A stretch of DNA of 64,000 nucleotides. Source: Ulva prolifera. Its lineage: Eukaryota; Chlorophyta; Ulvophyceae; Ulvales; Ulvaceae. The stretch is taken from assembly GCA_023078555.1 (NCBI GenBank), contig CM041198.1, positions 2,406,800-2,470,799 on the forward strand, in the 5' to 3' direction. The notes under the pieces are model-generated. The model ran no database searches, was not told the origin of the DNA, and saw only the letters and a program-made list of their open reading frames with translations. Positions 1 through 11,051 of the stretch are shown piece after piece. The position numbers and the translations under genes were made by a program. Every line of letters starts with the position of its first letter. Positions within the stretch are counted from its first letter, which is position 1.

Positions 1-3000
1 CCGCGCAGCGCACGCCCCAGCCGAGGGGCGACGGGGAGCCGTCAGAGTTCTGGTGGAGGAAGAGCTGCAGCGGCAGGAAGGTGCCGCCGGCCGTCACCCT
101 GCAGGGCGCACCGCCTTGGGACACGTGCTGTGAAATCAGACGGCCACTGCATGGCGGAATGACAGCGCAGGATGCGAAATGTCGGTGTTGGTGGACCGTG
201 CTGCGACCCAACGCATGATGCTGAGGCCGCAGCCGAATTATATATACGCATGATGCGTTGGGCCGCAGCACGGTCCACCAACACCGACATTTCGCATCGT
301 ATATATAGTGTCGCTTGGCAAGGACGTTGAGTCGATGGGTGAGGGCAGAGTCCGCCTCTCAACTGAAATGTCGCGTCTTATTGTGAAAAGTGCCACTTGC
401 GCTGTAGCATCTAATTGTGAAAAGTGCCACTCGCGCTGTCGGCCAAGGCAGCCCGCCAATCAGGGCTCTCCAAGCGCACCACGGCAGCCAGCATGCATAT
501 TAGCACTGACGCACAGCAGCCATTGTAGTCAGTCTGAGTCAATAGAGCAGGCAAACAGCTGTGTAGACAGAGCACTGTTGTCAAACAAGCATGTTCGTGC
601 GGGCCCGGCGCATGCGGCATCGTGCCTCTAACCCTCTCGCACACCTCTGCAGCATGCAGGGGAGCACACAAACTGCGCCGGCATGGGCAATCGCAGGCCG
701 AGCATGCCAGTGCCGCCCAGGCTTCGAGAGTCAATCAAGGCCAATACAGCACAAGCAGGTCGCGCACGCCCTGGCCTCGCGTGACCGGGGATGCAAGGGG
801 ACGCACGATCTGAGGGCGCAGGAGCAGCCTGGGTCACACTCGACCAGCGGCGTGTGGTTGGAGAACGCCTCGAGGCACCCCGTCGGCCCGAGCCGCACCG
901 TGCCAGGATCCCGCAGCCGCGCGCACTCTGCACAGCACAGCACAGGTTTTCAGGCCACTGCACAGCACAGAGCAGCAGGCGCGGCGCGTCCTCGGTGCAG
1001 CACAGCACAGCATGGCAACGCATCTGCACCGTACAACACAGCACATCACAGCACAGCACGGCAACGTCTCTGCATAGTACAGCATAGCACAGCACGGCAA
1101 GGGCTCTGCACAGCAGAGCACAACACAACACATCCGTGCAAGGCCTCAGCACAGTACGGCGCTGCATGTCAAGCATACAATTCGCTGACCTGCCCGGGTG
1201 ACACTATGCATCTGCTGTCTGTGGACAATGCACCATGCAGTACAGATCAAGTCTGCGGAGGACGGACGTGTCACGCAGAGACACGAAAGAGGTGCAGCGA
1301 GGTATGCATGCATGTGAGCAGCAGGAGGCCGCACTCGCTCCGCCGGTGCGTGCGCAGCCGCCCCACATGTTTGCCGTCTGGAACGGCGGGTACACGGTGT
1401 CCAGGAACTTTCGCGCGGCGGGCGTCACGGGCAGCGCGGCGGGGTCGGTGCAGTAGGTGAAGCCGTCGGGGAAGATCGGCGGCGGCGCGAGGCCGGAGGC
1501 GCGCAGCGCAGCCGGGTCGTCGATCACCGCCGGAATTGGAAAGGCCTCCGCCCCTGCCGAGATGTCCGCGCAGTACACGTGACTTTGGCCCTGCATGCAT
1601 GCACACAGTCGGCGCCGCATTCACATGGACGGGGGAGATTGCGTGCAACACGAGTCCTCAAACATTGACTGAGCCGGTGCGGCATGCGTTGTTGACGTTG
1701 CAGATTATTTATGCGTCACGCATGCATGCAGTGCATGCATTGCCCTTCGGAAGGGGACGCACCGGGACAAGCTCCGGGATGCGGCTGTGTAGTGCGGCAA
1801 GGGTGCTGTGCGGGAGGAATGCCCTCCAGTAGTCCCTCGCCTCCGCCTCTGCCTGCCCATGAGCGGCAGAAGTGCCCGAGCCTCTTTTGATGATGGTGCC
1901 TGCCGCCCCGCCCGGCGCGCTGCGGCGGTGTCTGCCGTGTGTGCGGCGCCGCGCGGCTGCTGCTCTCGTGCCCCGCAGCAGCCCCGACGCGGCCGCGGCA
2001 GCAGCGCCGCGTTTGCGCAGCATGCGCGTCTCCACGACCAGCGCCGACTCCGTTGCATTGGCGCCAAGCGCCCTGATGGCCTGACGAAGAAAGAAAACCG
2101 CCCCCGGACCTTTCACCTTCCCTCGCACGGTGTCGCAGCGCTTGCAGTACACTGACGAGAGATGACGTGGACTCACCAGGCACAAATGGCACATACTCGC
2201 AAGCCCTGTGCCGATGGGAGGCTGCTGCAGCGTAGCACATGGCGCTGCCGCAATGACAGCACCACCATCGGCTTCACCCTCCGAGCCGCTTGCCGCACTG
2301 CAGTTTGAGTCATCGTCTACGCGCTCACTCTCCCCTCCATCGGAATGCTCGTCCTCTACAAACGAGTCGGCCTGCGCGCCAGCGCGGCTGCCGCCTTCGG
2401 CTGTGGCCGGCCCTGCCTCGCCTGTCCCCCCATGCACTGCGTCAGGGTGCACCCTATCGGCCGTGGCAACTGCATCACACTCCCGCAGCTTCTGTGCCCT
2501 TGCAAGTACAGCTGAAGTCTCTGTGTTGGGGCCAAGCTCACGGACGGCCTGCCGGAGGAATGCCACTCCACCCGGGCCTTTGACCTTCACCGACATGCTG
2601 TTACAGCGGCGGCAGTATGACCGCTTGTAGACACAGGGCTTGACGAGGCACACACGGCATCCCTTCGCAGACGCAGCGCCAGTCCGGAGACACAGCCTCT
2701 TTGCAGGTGGCACTGCCGTGACGCCATCACCATCATCATCAGCATCGTCATGTTCAGCACCTGTGTCGCGCAACGCACACGAGTCTGACTCCTCCTCATC
2801 GCGCATATCACCTGGCGCGCTCATGCCAGCTGCAGGTGGAATCCCGCCCGCGACACCTTCCCTGCAGCTGCGCTCCGCAGCGGGCTCAACCTGCATAGCA
2901 CGCGCATGCGGCAAAGCGCCGGCATGTTCTCGCGCAGGGCTGTCGCACGCGGCACGGGCGGACCCACCGCGAGCGCCTCCGTCCGCTGCGGCCGCCGCGG

Positions 3001-6000
3001 CAGAGCACACATGATGCGCGAGCGCGAGCCGCGCGGACTCGCCGGTCCTCGATCGACCGGCCGCGGGGACCGCAGCCGCCTCCCCCCACTCCGCGTGGGC
3101 CTGCACCGCCCGCAACACCTGCACGTCTGACAGCCCGGAGGACCTGCCGTGTGCACGCAGGATCCCCCTCGTCGCACGCATGCTCTCGGCCGGCTGGGCA
3201 ATGCACACGCCCGTGCACAGCCGCAGCACCCGCCGGCACTGACCGCACATCTCGGAACTGCTGGCCGCGCTCAACTCACCGTCAGGCATCTGCTCCTCGC
3301 AGATCCCGCATCGCGGACGAGCCGGGAGCCCAGGGGGGGCATCGTCGCGCCCATGCATGGGCGCGGTGCCCTCCACCGACTTGCCGAAGCGGTCGTGAGC
3401 TGAGCACAGCGCAGCAGCCGCTCCGACGGCACCAGCACCGCACTCCGGCGCCGGGGCGCATGCCGGGACCCCCATTGCGTCATGGGGGTCCGAGCCTGCC
3501 GGTGCAGCTGCATCGTCGCACCCATCGCCGGCAACCCCTGCGTCGACGCCCTGAGCCCCGTCCCCCTCACCTGGCTCAGGAACTTGCTCATGCACCACCA
3601 CAGCCGCGGCACCCGCTTCCGGCTCCACGGCACACTCCGCCGCACCGCCGTGGCCGGCCCCCCGGCCCGCGCCCTCGCCCCCGGCAGCGCGCTGCGGCTC
3701 TAGTTCTGCATCCCCGGCAGCAGGCGCTCCTGCGCCGTGCAGCGCGGCATGCATGACGGCAACGCCGTCCTCCCCGAGCCCGCGGCTGCGCAGTTCTGCG
3801 AACGCAGCGCGCAAGCGCGCCGGTGTGACCGCGTCGCGCGCGAGCATGCTCAGCATGAGGTCGCAGCGCTGACAGTGCTGCGAGCTCTTCTCGCCGCCGG
3901 CGCCTGCCGTGGGGCCCTCGGAGCTCCCGCAGATGCCGCACTCACGCGCCGCAGACGCCGAGACGTCGTGGGCGGCGTCACACACGACTGGGGCCGCAGC
4001 CGATGCCGCAACACTGGCCTCGGGCGGGGGAGCAGCTGACGCCGCACTGGCTTCGGCATCCTCAAACTGGGAATCGAACGAGGCCCCAGCATTGCCATCA
4101 TGCGGAGGACGGGCTGTGCCCGGACCGGCGGTCTCATGTGCGGACTCTGAGGGGGCTGCACTTGTGCCTCCACCAGTAGCCATGGCAGCACCGTGCATCA
4201 CACACCCAGCGTCAAGACTGTCCGAAACACACACTTGTACGACGCGCAGCGGCTCTGCACCGCCACTGCTCGATGCATCAGCGCCACACGGCGTATGCAC
4301 TGCCAACGCATCACCAGCAGTCACCGCCTCTCCCGGCACAAGCGCGGCGCATGCGCCTGTGAGGGCGTCGCCGCGCCGCTGTGGCTGCTGCTGCGGTGTG
4401 TGTCCACAAGCTCCGCCTTCACCTCGGCGTGTGCTCAGCTGCATGGGCTCCACAGCATGCATGCGTGCTGCCCGCACGCCACCATCACTGCTGCTCGGCT
4501 GCATGGGTCCCACCTCCACCCTGGCAGCGTTGCGCCCCCCGGCCACTGCATACCCCACACGCTGCTGCCCCACACCGCCCGCCCGCCGCGGCAGCGCAAT
4601 GCTCGAATCGAGCTGCCGCACCGGCACACTCCGCGCCGTTGGCGCGCATGCATCAGGAGCTTGCGCGCCCGCCACGCTGCTGCCGGCATCCATCTGCAGG
4701 GGGATCAGCGCCTGTAGCCGCCAGGCCGGTGGCGCGGCTGCGGGCGCGGACCCCGACGGCCCGGCTCGATCAGCGCCCTGGGCCACACCACCCAGCGCCG
4801 CTGTGGCCCCGCGGCGTCTCAAGGCGGCGTCATCGCTGTGCGACACAAGTTGGCCACACGCGCGCTGCCGGCCACCCGCACCGCTGCCGCTCGGGCCGCT
4901 CACGGCCGGCCAGTCCACATGACACTCCTCACCACCACCCCCTCCACTGCCATCCTGTTCGATGGTGACCCGCCGACGCCGCCAGTGGCCATGCCGCGGG
5001 CGCAAACCCTGTGGCTCCATGACTTCAGGCGGGTCCTGGGATGGCACCACAGAGCCGCCGGCGTCAATCGCAGTGAGGGTGTCGTCGGCGGGGGAGCCGA
5101 CGCATGGGTCGGGGGGGTTTCCGGCGGCTGGGGCGCGGCGGCCGTTGGGGCGGCTGTTGGGGCGGGCCTGCTCGGCGGTGATGGCCTCGACAGCCTGATC
5201 GATGAGCCGCTGCCGCTTGGCGCCAGTGGCAGTGGGGTGCATGGCCTTGACCTGCAAGCGCCAGCAGTTCGAATGATGCATACTGTAGTATGTGAACAAG
5301 CACATTCTATAATACAAATCACACAGGGCCACAGAACACACAAATCAGCCTATGTGGTAGCCCCACGGCCAAGTGTTACTGCACGCACCGTTGCATGTGG
5401 GATGCAGAGACTCGATGGTTTATTGCACATCGATGCCTGTCTGAAAATTTTGCAGTGGAAATATGAGGGAATACAGCAGCAGGAAGCTCCCAAGCCCCTC
5501 TGCCGAAGGGGGCTTCTCAGTGACTGCCAGCACATATCATGACGCAGTGCTGGTGGTGCGCCATACAACTATCAACTGACGCAGAAGCCCTCAATGGAGC
5601 AACTGAAAACGCACCCAACAACAAGAACACCACATCGATGGTACACAAGCGATCAATACAGCGCCATCGCCAACACGGATGCAATCATGCAATGGAGCCG
5701 CGAGCGCCAGCGTTCATGCAAAATGCCCACCTCGCATGCAGAAGTTGCATGAAACCAGACACAGTGTTGTGGAGGGAAACCCACTCCGCGGCAGATAGAG
5801 CTGGAGAGCTGACACAGGTGTTGAGCTGTGCATCACACGCAGGGCCGCACCGTGTCTGCAGCGCGCTTGGCGCGCCAGCTGGAGAGCCCCTTGCGCGTCC
5901 AACCACCCTTGTAGACGCCGCGCGGGACCGTGCCGTGGGGCTGCGAGTGGCCGGGCACGCCTTGAAGTATGAAGACGTACTCCGTGGGCCACCCCAGGCT

Positions 6001-9000
6001 CGCGGCACCGGGCTCATCGACATACCGCCTGCACCGCCACGTCAACAATTAGGACGCTACTTGGAGGCCTCGTCCGGGCGAGGGTGTCGTCCGTTCGACG
6101 GCGAATGCTGTGTGCTACAAGGACGGCGGCGAGAGGGCAGGCAACACTGTTCGCACAGCATGCACAGCATGCACAGCACAAGATCAGGTCCCCGGCACTG
6201 TGCACCCAGGCCGCAGCCAGAAACCCTGACAAAACACACAGCCCACTCAACACCACCACAACGCCAAGAAGCCCCGGACCCGCACACGCATGCAATCCAT
6301 TGTAAGACATTCAAGGATTTGTTCCAGCAGGGCAGATTCTAGACGGCAGGGGAGGAGTCAAAGGAGGCCAGGGAGCCGCACTTGTGGCACTCGATGATCA
6401 TGTAGAGGCCGTCGTAGACGTACACTCGGCTGTCCTCCGGCCGTTTCTTCGCCTTGGCGAGCACGACCCGGATGGGCATGCGTAGCGCGTACGCCTTTGC
6501 TAGCGCCGCGTTGCCCTGCACGACCAGCGCGCGCGTGATTCCCTTGTGAATGCGGACCGCAAGGACCAGGTCATCTGGTGAGGTGGCAAGGTGAAAGGGC
6601 AACGGCCACGGACGGAGGACGCAGCGGACAGGCTCGCGCCCGCCGGTGGTCTGTGCGGGTGGCGGTGGCGGCGTCTGAGGGGTGCATGCCGGCACTGAGG
6701 GGCGCGTGCTGGGCTGGGCACCGGGGCGGCGAGTGCCGAGGATCCCGGTCCCAATGCATGCAGGGACGCCCTGACCCACACACACGTCGCATGCATGTGT
6801 GCACCGACAGACTATCAGCTGGCAACAGCCACACGAAACTTGTAGGCACTACATGCATGATGCACATGCATATGGAATATTAAATGCATGGATCTCATGC
6901 ATATGCACCTACTCACAACTTGCTCGCACCAGCTCCACCTCCACCAGCTCGCACCTTTGTAAGCTTCTGGCTCGTCGAGAGCCGGTTCGACTTGGGGTCG
7001 CGGCCGCCCTCACCGCGGTACTCGAGCACCGCGCCGCCGTCGGCCGCGGGCGTGCTGTACCCCCCGGAGTCCACGATCGAAGTCGCGAGCGGGAACCCCG
7101 CTGACGCCGCCGCCGCCGCCGCCACAGCCTGCGGGCCGCCGACCGGCGCCGATCGGGCGGGAGCTACCAGGTCAACCTTGCCGATGCCGTGCATCTGGGG
7201 CAGGTGCACGCCGAGAGCGCAGAGCTCGGCGCGGCCGTGGAACTCGGCGCCGATGGCGATGCCGAGGGGGTGGCCGACGATGTCGGGGACGACGTGGCCG
7301 GCCGTGTTCAGCACGCCGCACGCCTAGCATGCAGTACGGCAGTCAAACGGGCGGTAAAGCATAAAGAATTACAAAGACACGGAGGCGAGTACAGCCGCAG
7401 GAGCGGCGTAAGGCACGTGCGTAAGCAACAAAGACAGAGCAGCCTCGAGGGCTAGTCCGCACACACAGAGTGGGGAGGGGGAGGACTGTTCTGCAAGGAG
7501 AGGAGACAGCACCGCCGGAAGACCACAAACGCACAACGGAACCCCGAGACGCTGACATACGCCAGCCTCGACCACAAATGTACCGCGCAGGACGACAACG
7601 GAATCGCCGCACATGCGTATCGCCGCACGTGTGTACACCCAACGCCGGATCGCGACAGACATACACACGGCGCGCCACTCCGCGGCGCCACTCCAACACC
7701 CACACAAGCACACATGCGCACACACCGGACGTCTGTGTAGCCATGCGGACGACATGCATGCGGGTGCGACTATGCAGGGTGACATGCGGCCGCCTCATAC
7801 CGGGACATCTGCCCGCTATGCATGAGCAGCATGCATTTGTTTACCCTGGGAGTGACCTCCCACACTATGCATGACAGGCTTGACACACCTATGCTTGCAT
7901 GCGGTTTGATCATGCACCGTCCAGGCTGTGTGCTGATGGGTGATGTATGCAGGCATAATATGCATGGCTGCCATGCATGCTGTGCAGGCCGAGGTGTGCA
8001 CCTGCATGTCTGGCCGTTTGGCAGAGGCGCTCCGCCCATTGACGACGGGCGCCCTGCACACGGCGGCCTCCCCCTTCTGCACCAAGCTGGCGATCTCCTC
8101 CAAGGCTCGTTGTTTCCGTGCTTTCTGCGACGACTCTGCCCCGGAGCACTTCCTGGCGGGGGGGGCCTTTGCGGATGACCGCTGATTGCTTGTGGATGCC
8201 TCGCCGCTCTTGTGCGGCTGGTCCGCGGCCTCATTTTTGAGGCGCTCGACCAGGCCCGGCTGCACAGCACCATGGCGCGTGTCACAAGGACAAAGTTGGG
8301 GGTGCGGGCAGCACCTCTGGGACAATGCAGCATTGCGTCGCGTGTCAAGTGGGGCCTGTGTTCATGTAGGTGCCGATACAATTGACAGAGCTGAAGCTGG
8401 CGGATGCGTTGCAGGTACTGTACAGGCAGATGGTGCGCTTGAGTCACTGTGGTCGAAATTCTTTGGATGTTGTACCCGTGCACTCATGCTATTGAAGTGC
8501 AAGGGCTATCATCAGTGCAAAGAAATCTGCGCAAGGTGAGGCATTGAAGCAGGTAAAAACGGAGGCGCACAACATCACAGAAACCGCTGATGTTTGGAAT
8601 TTTCATTCAGATGTCGGTATCTGTTCGACGGAATGCATTCGTATCCCATGTTGAGTATCACCGTCCACATGTCCAGTGGAGATGGCTGGTGCATGGTCAT
8701 GCACACCGTCGAGAAACTAATATCATACGACGCATAGAGCCACAGACAGCATGTAGTTGCTGCAATTGTTAGGCATGGCATATGCAGAGACTGGCATGCA
8801 TCAGCAGAAGTTTAACGCCCGACAGGCTTGATGCACTTGCAGCTGGCGATTATCGTGAGCGCACCTCCCGTCGAATCGCTTGATGCACAAGCCGGTGATT
8901 TCGCAGCAGCTCCTGTGCGCGCTTTTCTTCGGATGGCTGGACAGTCCTGCGGAGGTTGCACCCCAGTCCGTGCATCTTCGAAGTGCTGGCCACCGCCGAT

Positions 9001-9164
9001 TCCTCGCCAAGACCAGCATACTTGGGCGGAAGATTTATGAATGGCGTCTCTTCTGTCCTGCATAATGCATACGCGGTGATCGCTCGATCCAAGTCTGACA
9101 GAGCAGTATTCGCCCGTTCGTGCAGATAATGCGGAGGCCAGCCGTGAGTTCGGGCCATAGGCAT
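1..9164 (-). CDS. SUVH-like: SUVH-like histone H3 lysine-9 methyltransferase with giant zinc-module insert (partial, runs off left edge)
   Basis: Exons (minus): 9164-8865 (tentative first), 8259-8002, 7323-6955, 6515-6382, 6028-5851, 5251-1763, 1590-1335, 927-807, 98-1 (continues off the window). Phases agree at every junction. The first two exons end in a plant-SUVH-like run leading to KRPDMQ. The SRA-YDG domain follows: PLGIAIGAEFHGRAEL, SIVDSGGY, RVYVYDGLY, then GWPTEYVFILQG. The next exon is 1,163 codons of low-complexity protein with four CxxC modules. Pre-SET begins at CADISAGAEAFPIPAV, continues with ECDPGCSC, and the SET domain opens with LGWGVRC at the edge. In plants such proteins bind methylated DNA through SRA and write H3K9 methylation. 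The order SRA, insert, pre-SET, SET differs from plant SUVH only by the insert. The pre-SET looks poor in cysteines in this model. The catalytic SET core lies outside the window, so activity is inferred. Confidence 0.78.
171..298. repeat. Near-perfect inverted repeat (46-bp arms)
   Basis: Bases 171-216 and 253-298 are reverse complements with one mismatch in 46, separated by a 36-base AT-rich spacer. It lies in the last visible intron of the SUVH-like gene (99-806), so any intron transcript would fold into a long hairpin. It could be a small foldback transposon or a source of hairpin RNA. Confidence 0.85.
379..440. repeat. Short direct repeat, two copies
   Basis: A block beginning attgtgaaaagtgccact and ending gcgctgt occurs at about 379-403 and again at 415-440, with a single base change. 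It follows the hairpin in the same intron and may be part of one small repeat element. Confidence 0.7.
930..1150. repeat. CAGCACA-type minisatellite
   Basis: Many imperfect copies of cacagcacagca-like units fill the intron between the 1590-1335 and 927-807 exons of the SUVH-like gene. On the minus strand they become tgtgctgtgctg, so the tract directly abuts, and may serve as, the pyrimidine-rich region before the acceptor at 928-929. Long apparent reading frames here are by-products of the repeat. Confidence 0.75.
1763..5251 (-). other. Giant exon: four-module CxxC/CxxC insert between SRA and pre-SET
   Basis: One uninterrupted exon of 1,163 codons joins the SRA block to the pre-SET block in phase 0 on both sides (acceptor at 5252-5253, donor gtgcgt at 1762). 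It is mostly Ala/Gly/Ser/Glu low-complexity sequence. Four cysteine modules stand out. Module 1 (about 3945-3790) has ECGIC, 18 residues, then CQRC. Module 2 (about 3315-3150) has RCGIC, 17 residues, then CGQC. Module 3 (about 2665-2530) has CRVC-x11-CRRC, and module 4 (about 2195-2065) has CHLC-x11-CKRC. Modules 3 and 4 both continue with a KVKGPG motif and an FLRQA(V/I)R helix ending in LG, so they are clear duplicates. A basic KRLCLR stretch precedes module 3. The spacing suggests zinc binding; I know no named family with this pattern. Confidence 0.7.
5851..7323 (-). other. SRA-YDG domain (three exons of the SUVH-like gene)
   Basis: Exons 7323-6955, 6515-6382 and 6028-5851 encode about 227 residues matching the SRA (SET and RING associated) fold. 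The visible marks are the entry strand around AIGAEFHGRAELCALGVH, then GIGKVDL, SIVDSGGYS, YRGEGGRD, SQKLTKGNAALAKAY, RMPIRVVLAK, VYVYDGLYMII and EYVFILQGVPGHSQPHG. Introns start gtgcga (6954) and gtgcgg (6381); the middle junction splits a Lys codon in phase 2. In SUVH and UHRF1 proteins this domain flips out and reads methylated cytosine. A long Ala-rich loop replaces the usual short linker before SIVDSGGY. Confidence 0.85.
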
Positions 9165-10843
9165 GACAAGCCATCACCACAGATCAGGTGTTGCCATGCT
9201 CGGCGAATATGCTGTGATCTCGTCAGCCGATGTGCGGGATCGTGCAGTTGATGGTGTATTCGAGTGATCGCCTGCCAGCAGAATTGGGGCGGTGCACAAT
9301 ACCAGCAGACACGTTACGATGACACAAACAATAGGATTACGACATACAGCAGGCTGAAAGGCGTACGTGCACTCGGGAGGAGTCGTCGGCTTTGCTGTGC
9401 GCTCGCTCATTGTCCAGGACAGCCTACTCAGCTCCCTGCCAAACGGGCAACAGCTCAATGCTAATGCTTAGAGAACATTATACGAGTGTGCAGTCTATAT
9501 CCAAATACAACGATACGGCAACGGTTGCATTTGCGACAGACGTGTCTATTCAATGAAGCCAAGAACGCTGTGCAATACACCGACGGTTGCGTCCGCAACG
9601 GCTTGCTCATTCCGATGTAGAGCTGATCGATCATCATCATTCTCATAAGCATGTCTGTGAGATTCTCCGTAACTGCAGTAGACGTGCAGATGGTTCGCGA
9701 CCTGTCAAGCTGCGCATGTGTTGCTACTTTCGGAAGATCCGGTGACCTCGATATCTGAGCAGCAGTCACTCGTCGCAATGCATCGTCGCAAACGCTTCAT
9801 TGGCGAAGTGAGTGCACGCGAAGCGTCTGAAACCATGACAAATGCATTCTGTGCCCAGCTGAGATGGTCTAATGTCCGGCATGAAAGCGACCAATGGCCG
9901 AGCGTATTCAGAACACCATGTGACGCTTTCCCAGACCCCAGGAAGCACGGAAATGCACCGCTCGCATAGTATCAAAACGCAACCAATCTTGTACACACTA
10001 TCGACATGTAGAGCGAGATTTCAGGACCACCCAGACGGGGGTACAGGGCTGCAAAGCTATGAAGCATGGCATGCGCGGGATGAACTGACAAGCACACTTT
10101 GAGCAGGGAGCCGCCATCACCGACGGTCAGTGACATTTTTTCCTTGTACATTGCATGTGTAGGCCGTGGTCACACATAGCGGAAAGCCAGGTTTCATGAG
10201 TAGAGCTGCTGACCACAGCGCATGTCTCCCCAATGAGCGCTTGAGATTGAACCGTCTATCAGCACTATCAGTTGATTTGAGTCGTGCTAATCTGAATGAA
10301 CACTAATTGAGTTACAATGATCGGCTATCTCACAGTCAAATTGTCGATAATGATACTCATTGCACTCAGTGCAATCAGTGCACTTGATTGCTGTTCAGCG
10401 CCGTCTCGCAGATACCAATGACAAAATCAGCGACCATTGAATGTTACCGTACACTGCCTCTGTCGTCGTGCTAGAAAATCGTGGAGGTCATGTGCAGCAG
10501 TGCTGCTCAGCTGCTCGTGTGACCGATGGGCACACTTGCAGCCTGGCTCTGGCTCTGGTGCATGCAACACTGCTTCCAGCACATCAATAATTCAGTGTGG
10601 GGCTATGTAGGGCTCCCTCATGAGCTACACTGCGTGGCATGATATGAAATCCGCTGCAAAGATGAACGCAGATGCAGCCTGAGATAGCTGGCAAGCTCAT
10701 CATCAGCCTCAGGACAGCAACAAACACATGCTCAAGGGACCGCCTCTTGATGAGTACAAATGGTTATGGTATAGTTGACTCAGCCACAGTCCGATGGGTT
10801 GAGGACGGATTAACAGCAACCCGCTCCATTTCAGGAGGTCGTG

Positions 10844-10878
10844 GGTTCGATTCTGCGTGCGCTGTGGGGAATCGAACC
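10844..10878. repeat. Inverted pair of tRNA-type B boxes
   Basis: GGTTCGATTC at 10844-10853 is repeated in reverse complement at 10869-10878, fifteen bases apart. Each is a perfect core of the RNA polymerase III B box found in tRNA T arms. Convincing A boxes and complete cloverleafs are lacking, so this looks like a SINE fragment or degenerate tRNA-derived sequence rather than a tRNA gene. Confidence 0.4.
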
Positions 10879-10970
10879 GGCCGTACGTGACCACCTCGCT
10901 AAGCACATGAGGAGGCCCTGTGAGTTGCGTACGGTCGTCTGAGGGGGGTGTCCAGGTGGTTTACCCCTTC

Positions 10971-11051
10971 GGCATATGTGGTCCTGTTAACTCGGAGTTG
11001 TTAATGTCCGATAGGATACGGCTCAGTAAATTCAGATTTGCTTCACTTTAC
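10971..11051. repeat. Solo end of a terminal-inverted-repeat element
   Basis: About 80 bases, from ggcatatgtggtcc to cttcactttac, match the right end of the element at 39930-40007 almost base for base in order: ATGTGGTCC, AATGTCC, then CTCAGT and ATTCAGATTT. No matching left end was found nearby, so this is a broken copy or solo terminus of a plain DNA element. Confidence 0.6.

Noticed and set aside
591-1460. Plus-strand open frame of 289 codons
   Set aside because: Driven by the CAGCACA repeat and antisense to well-supported exons of the SUVH-like gene.
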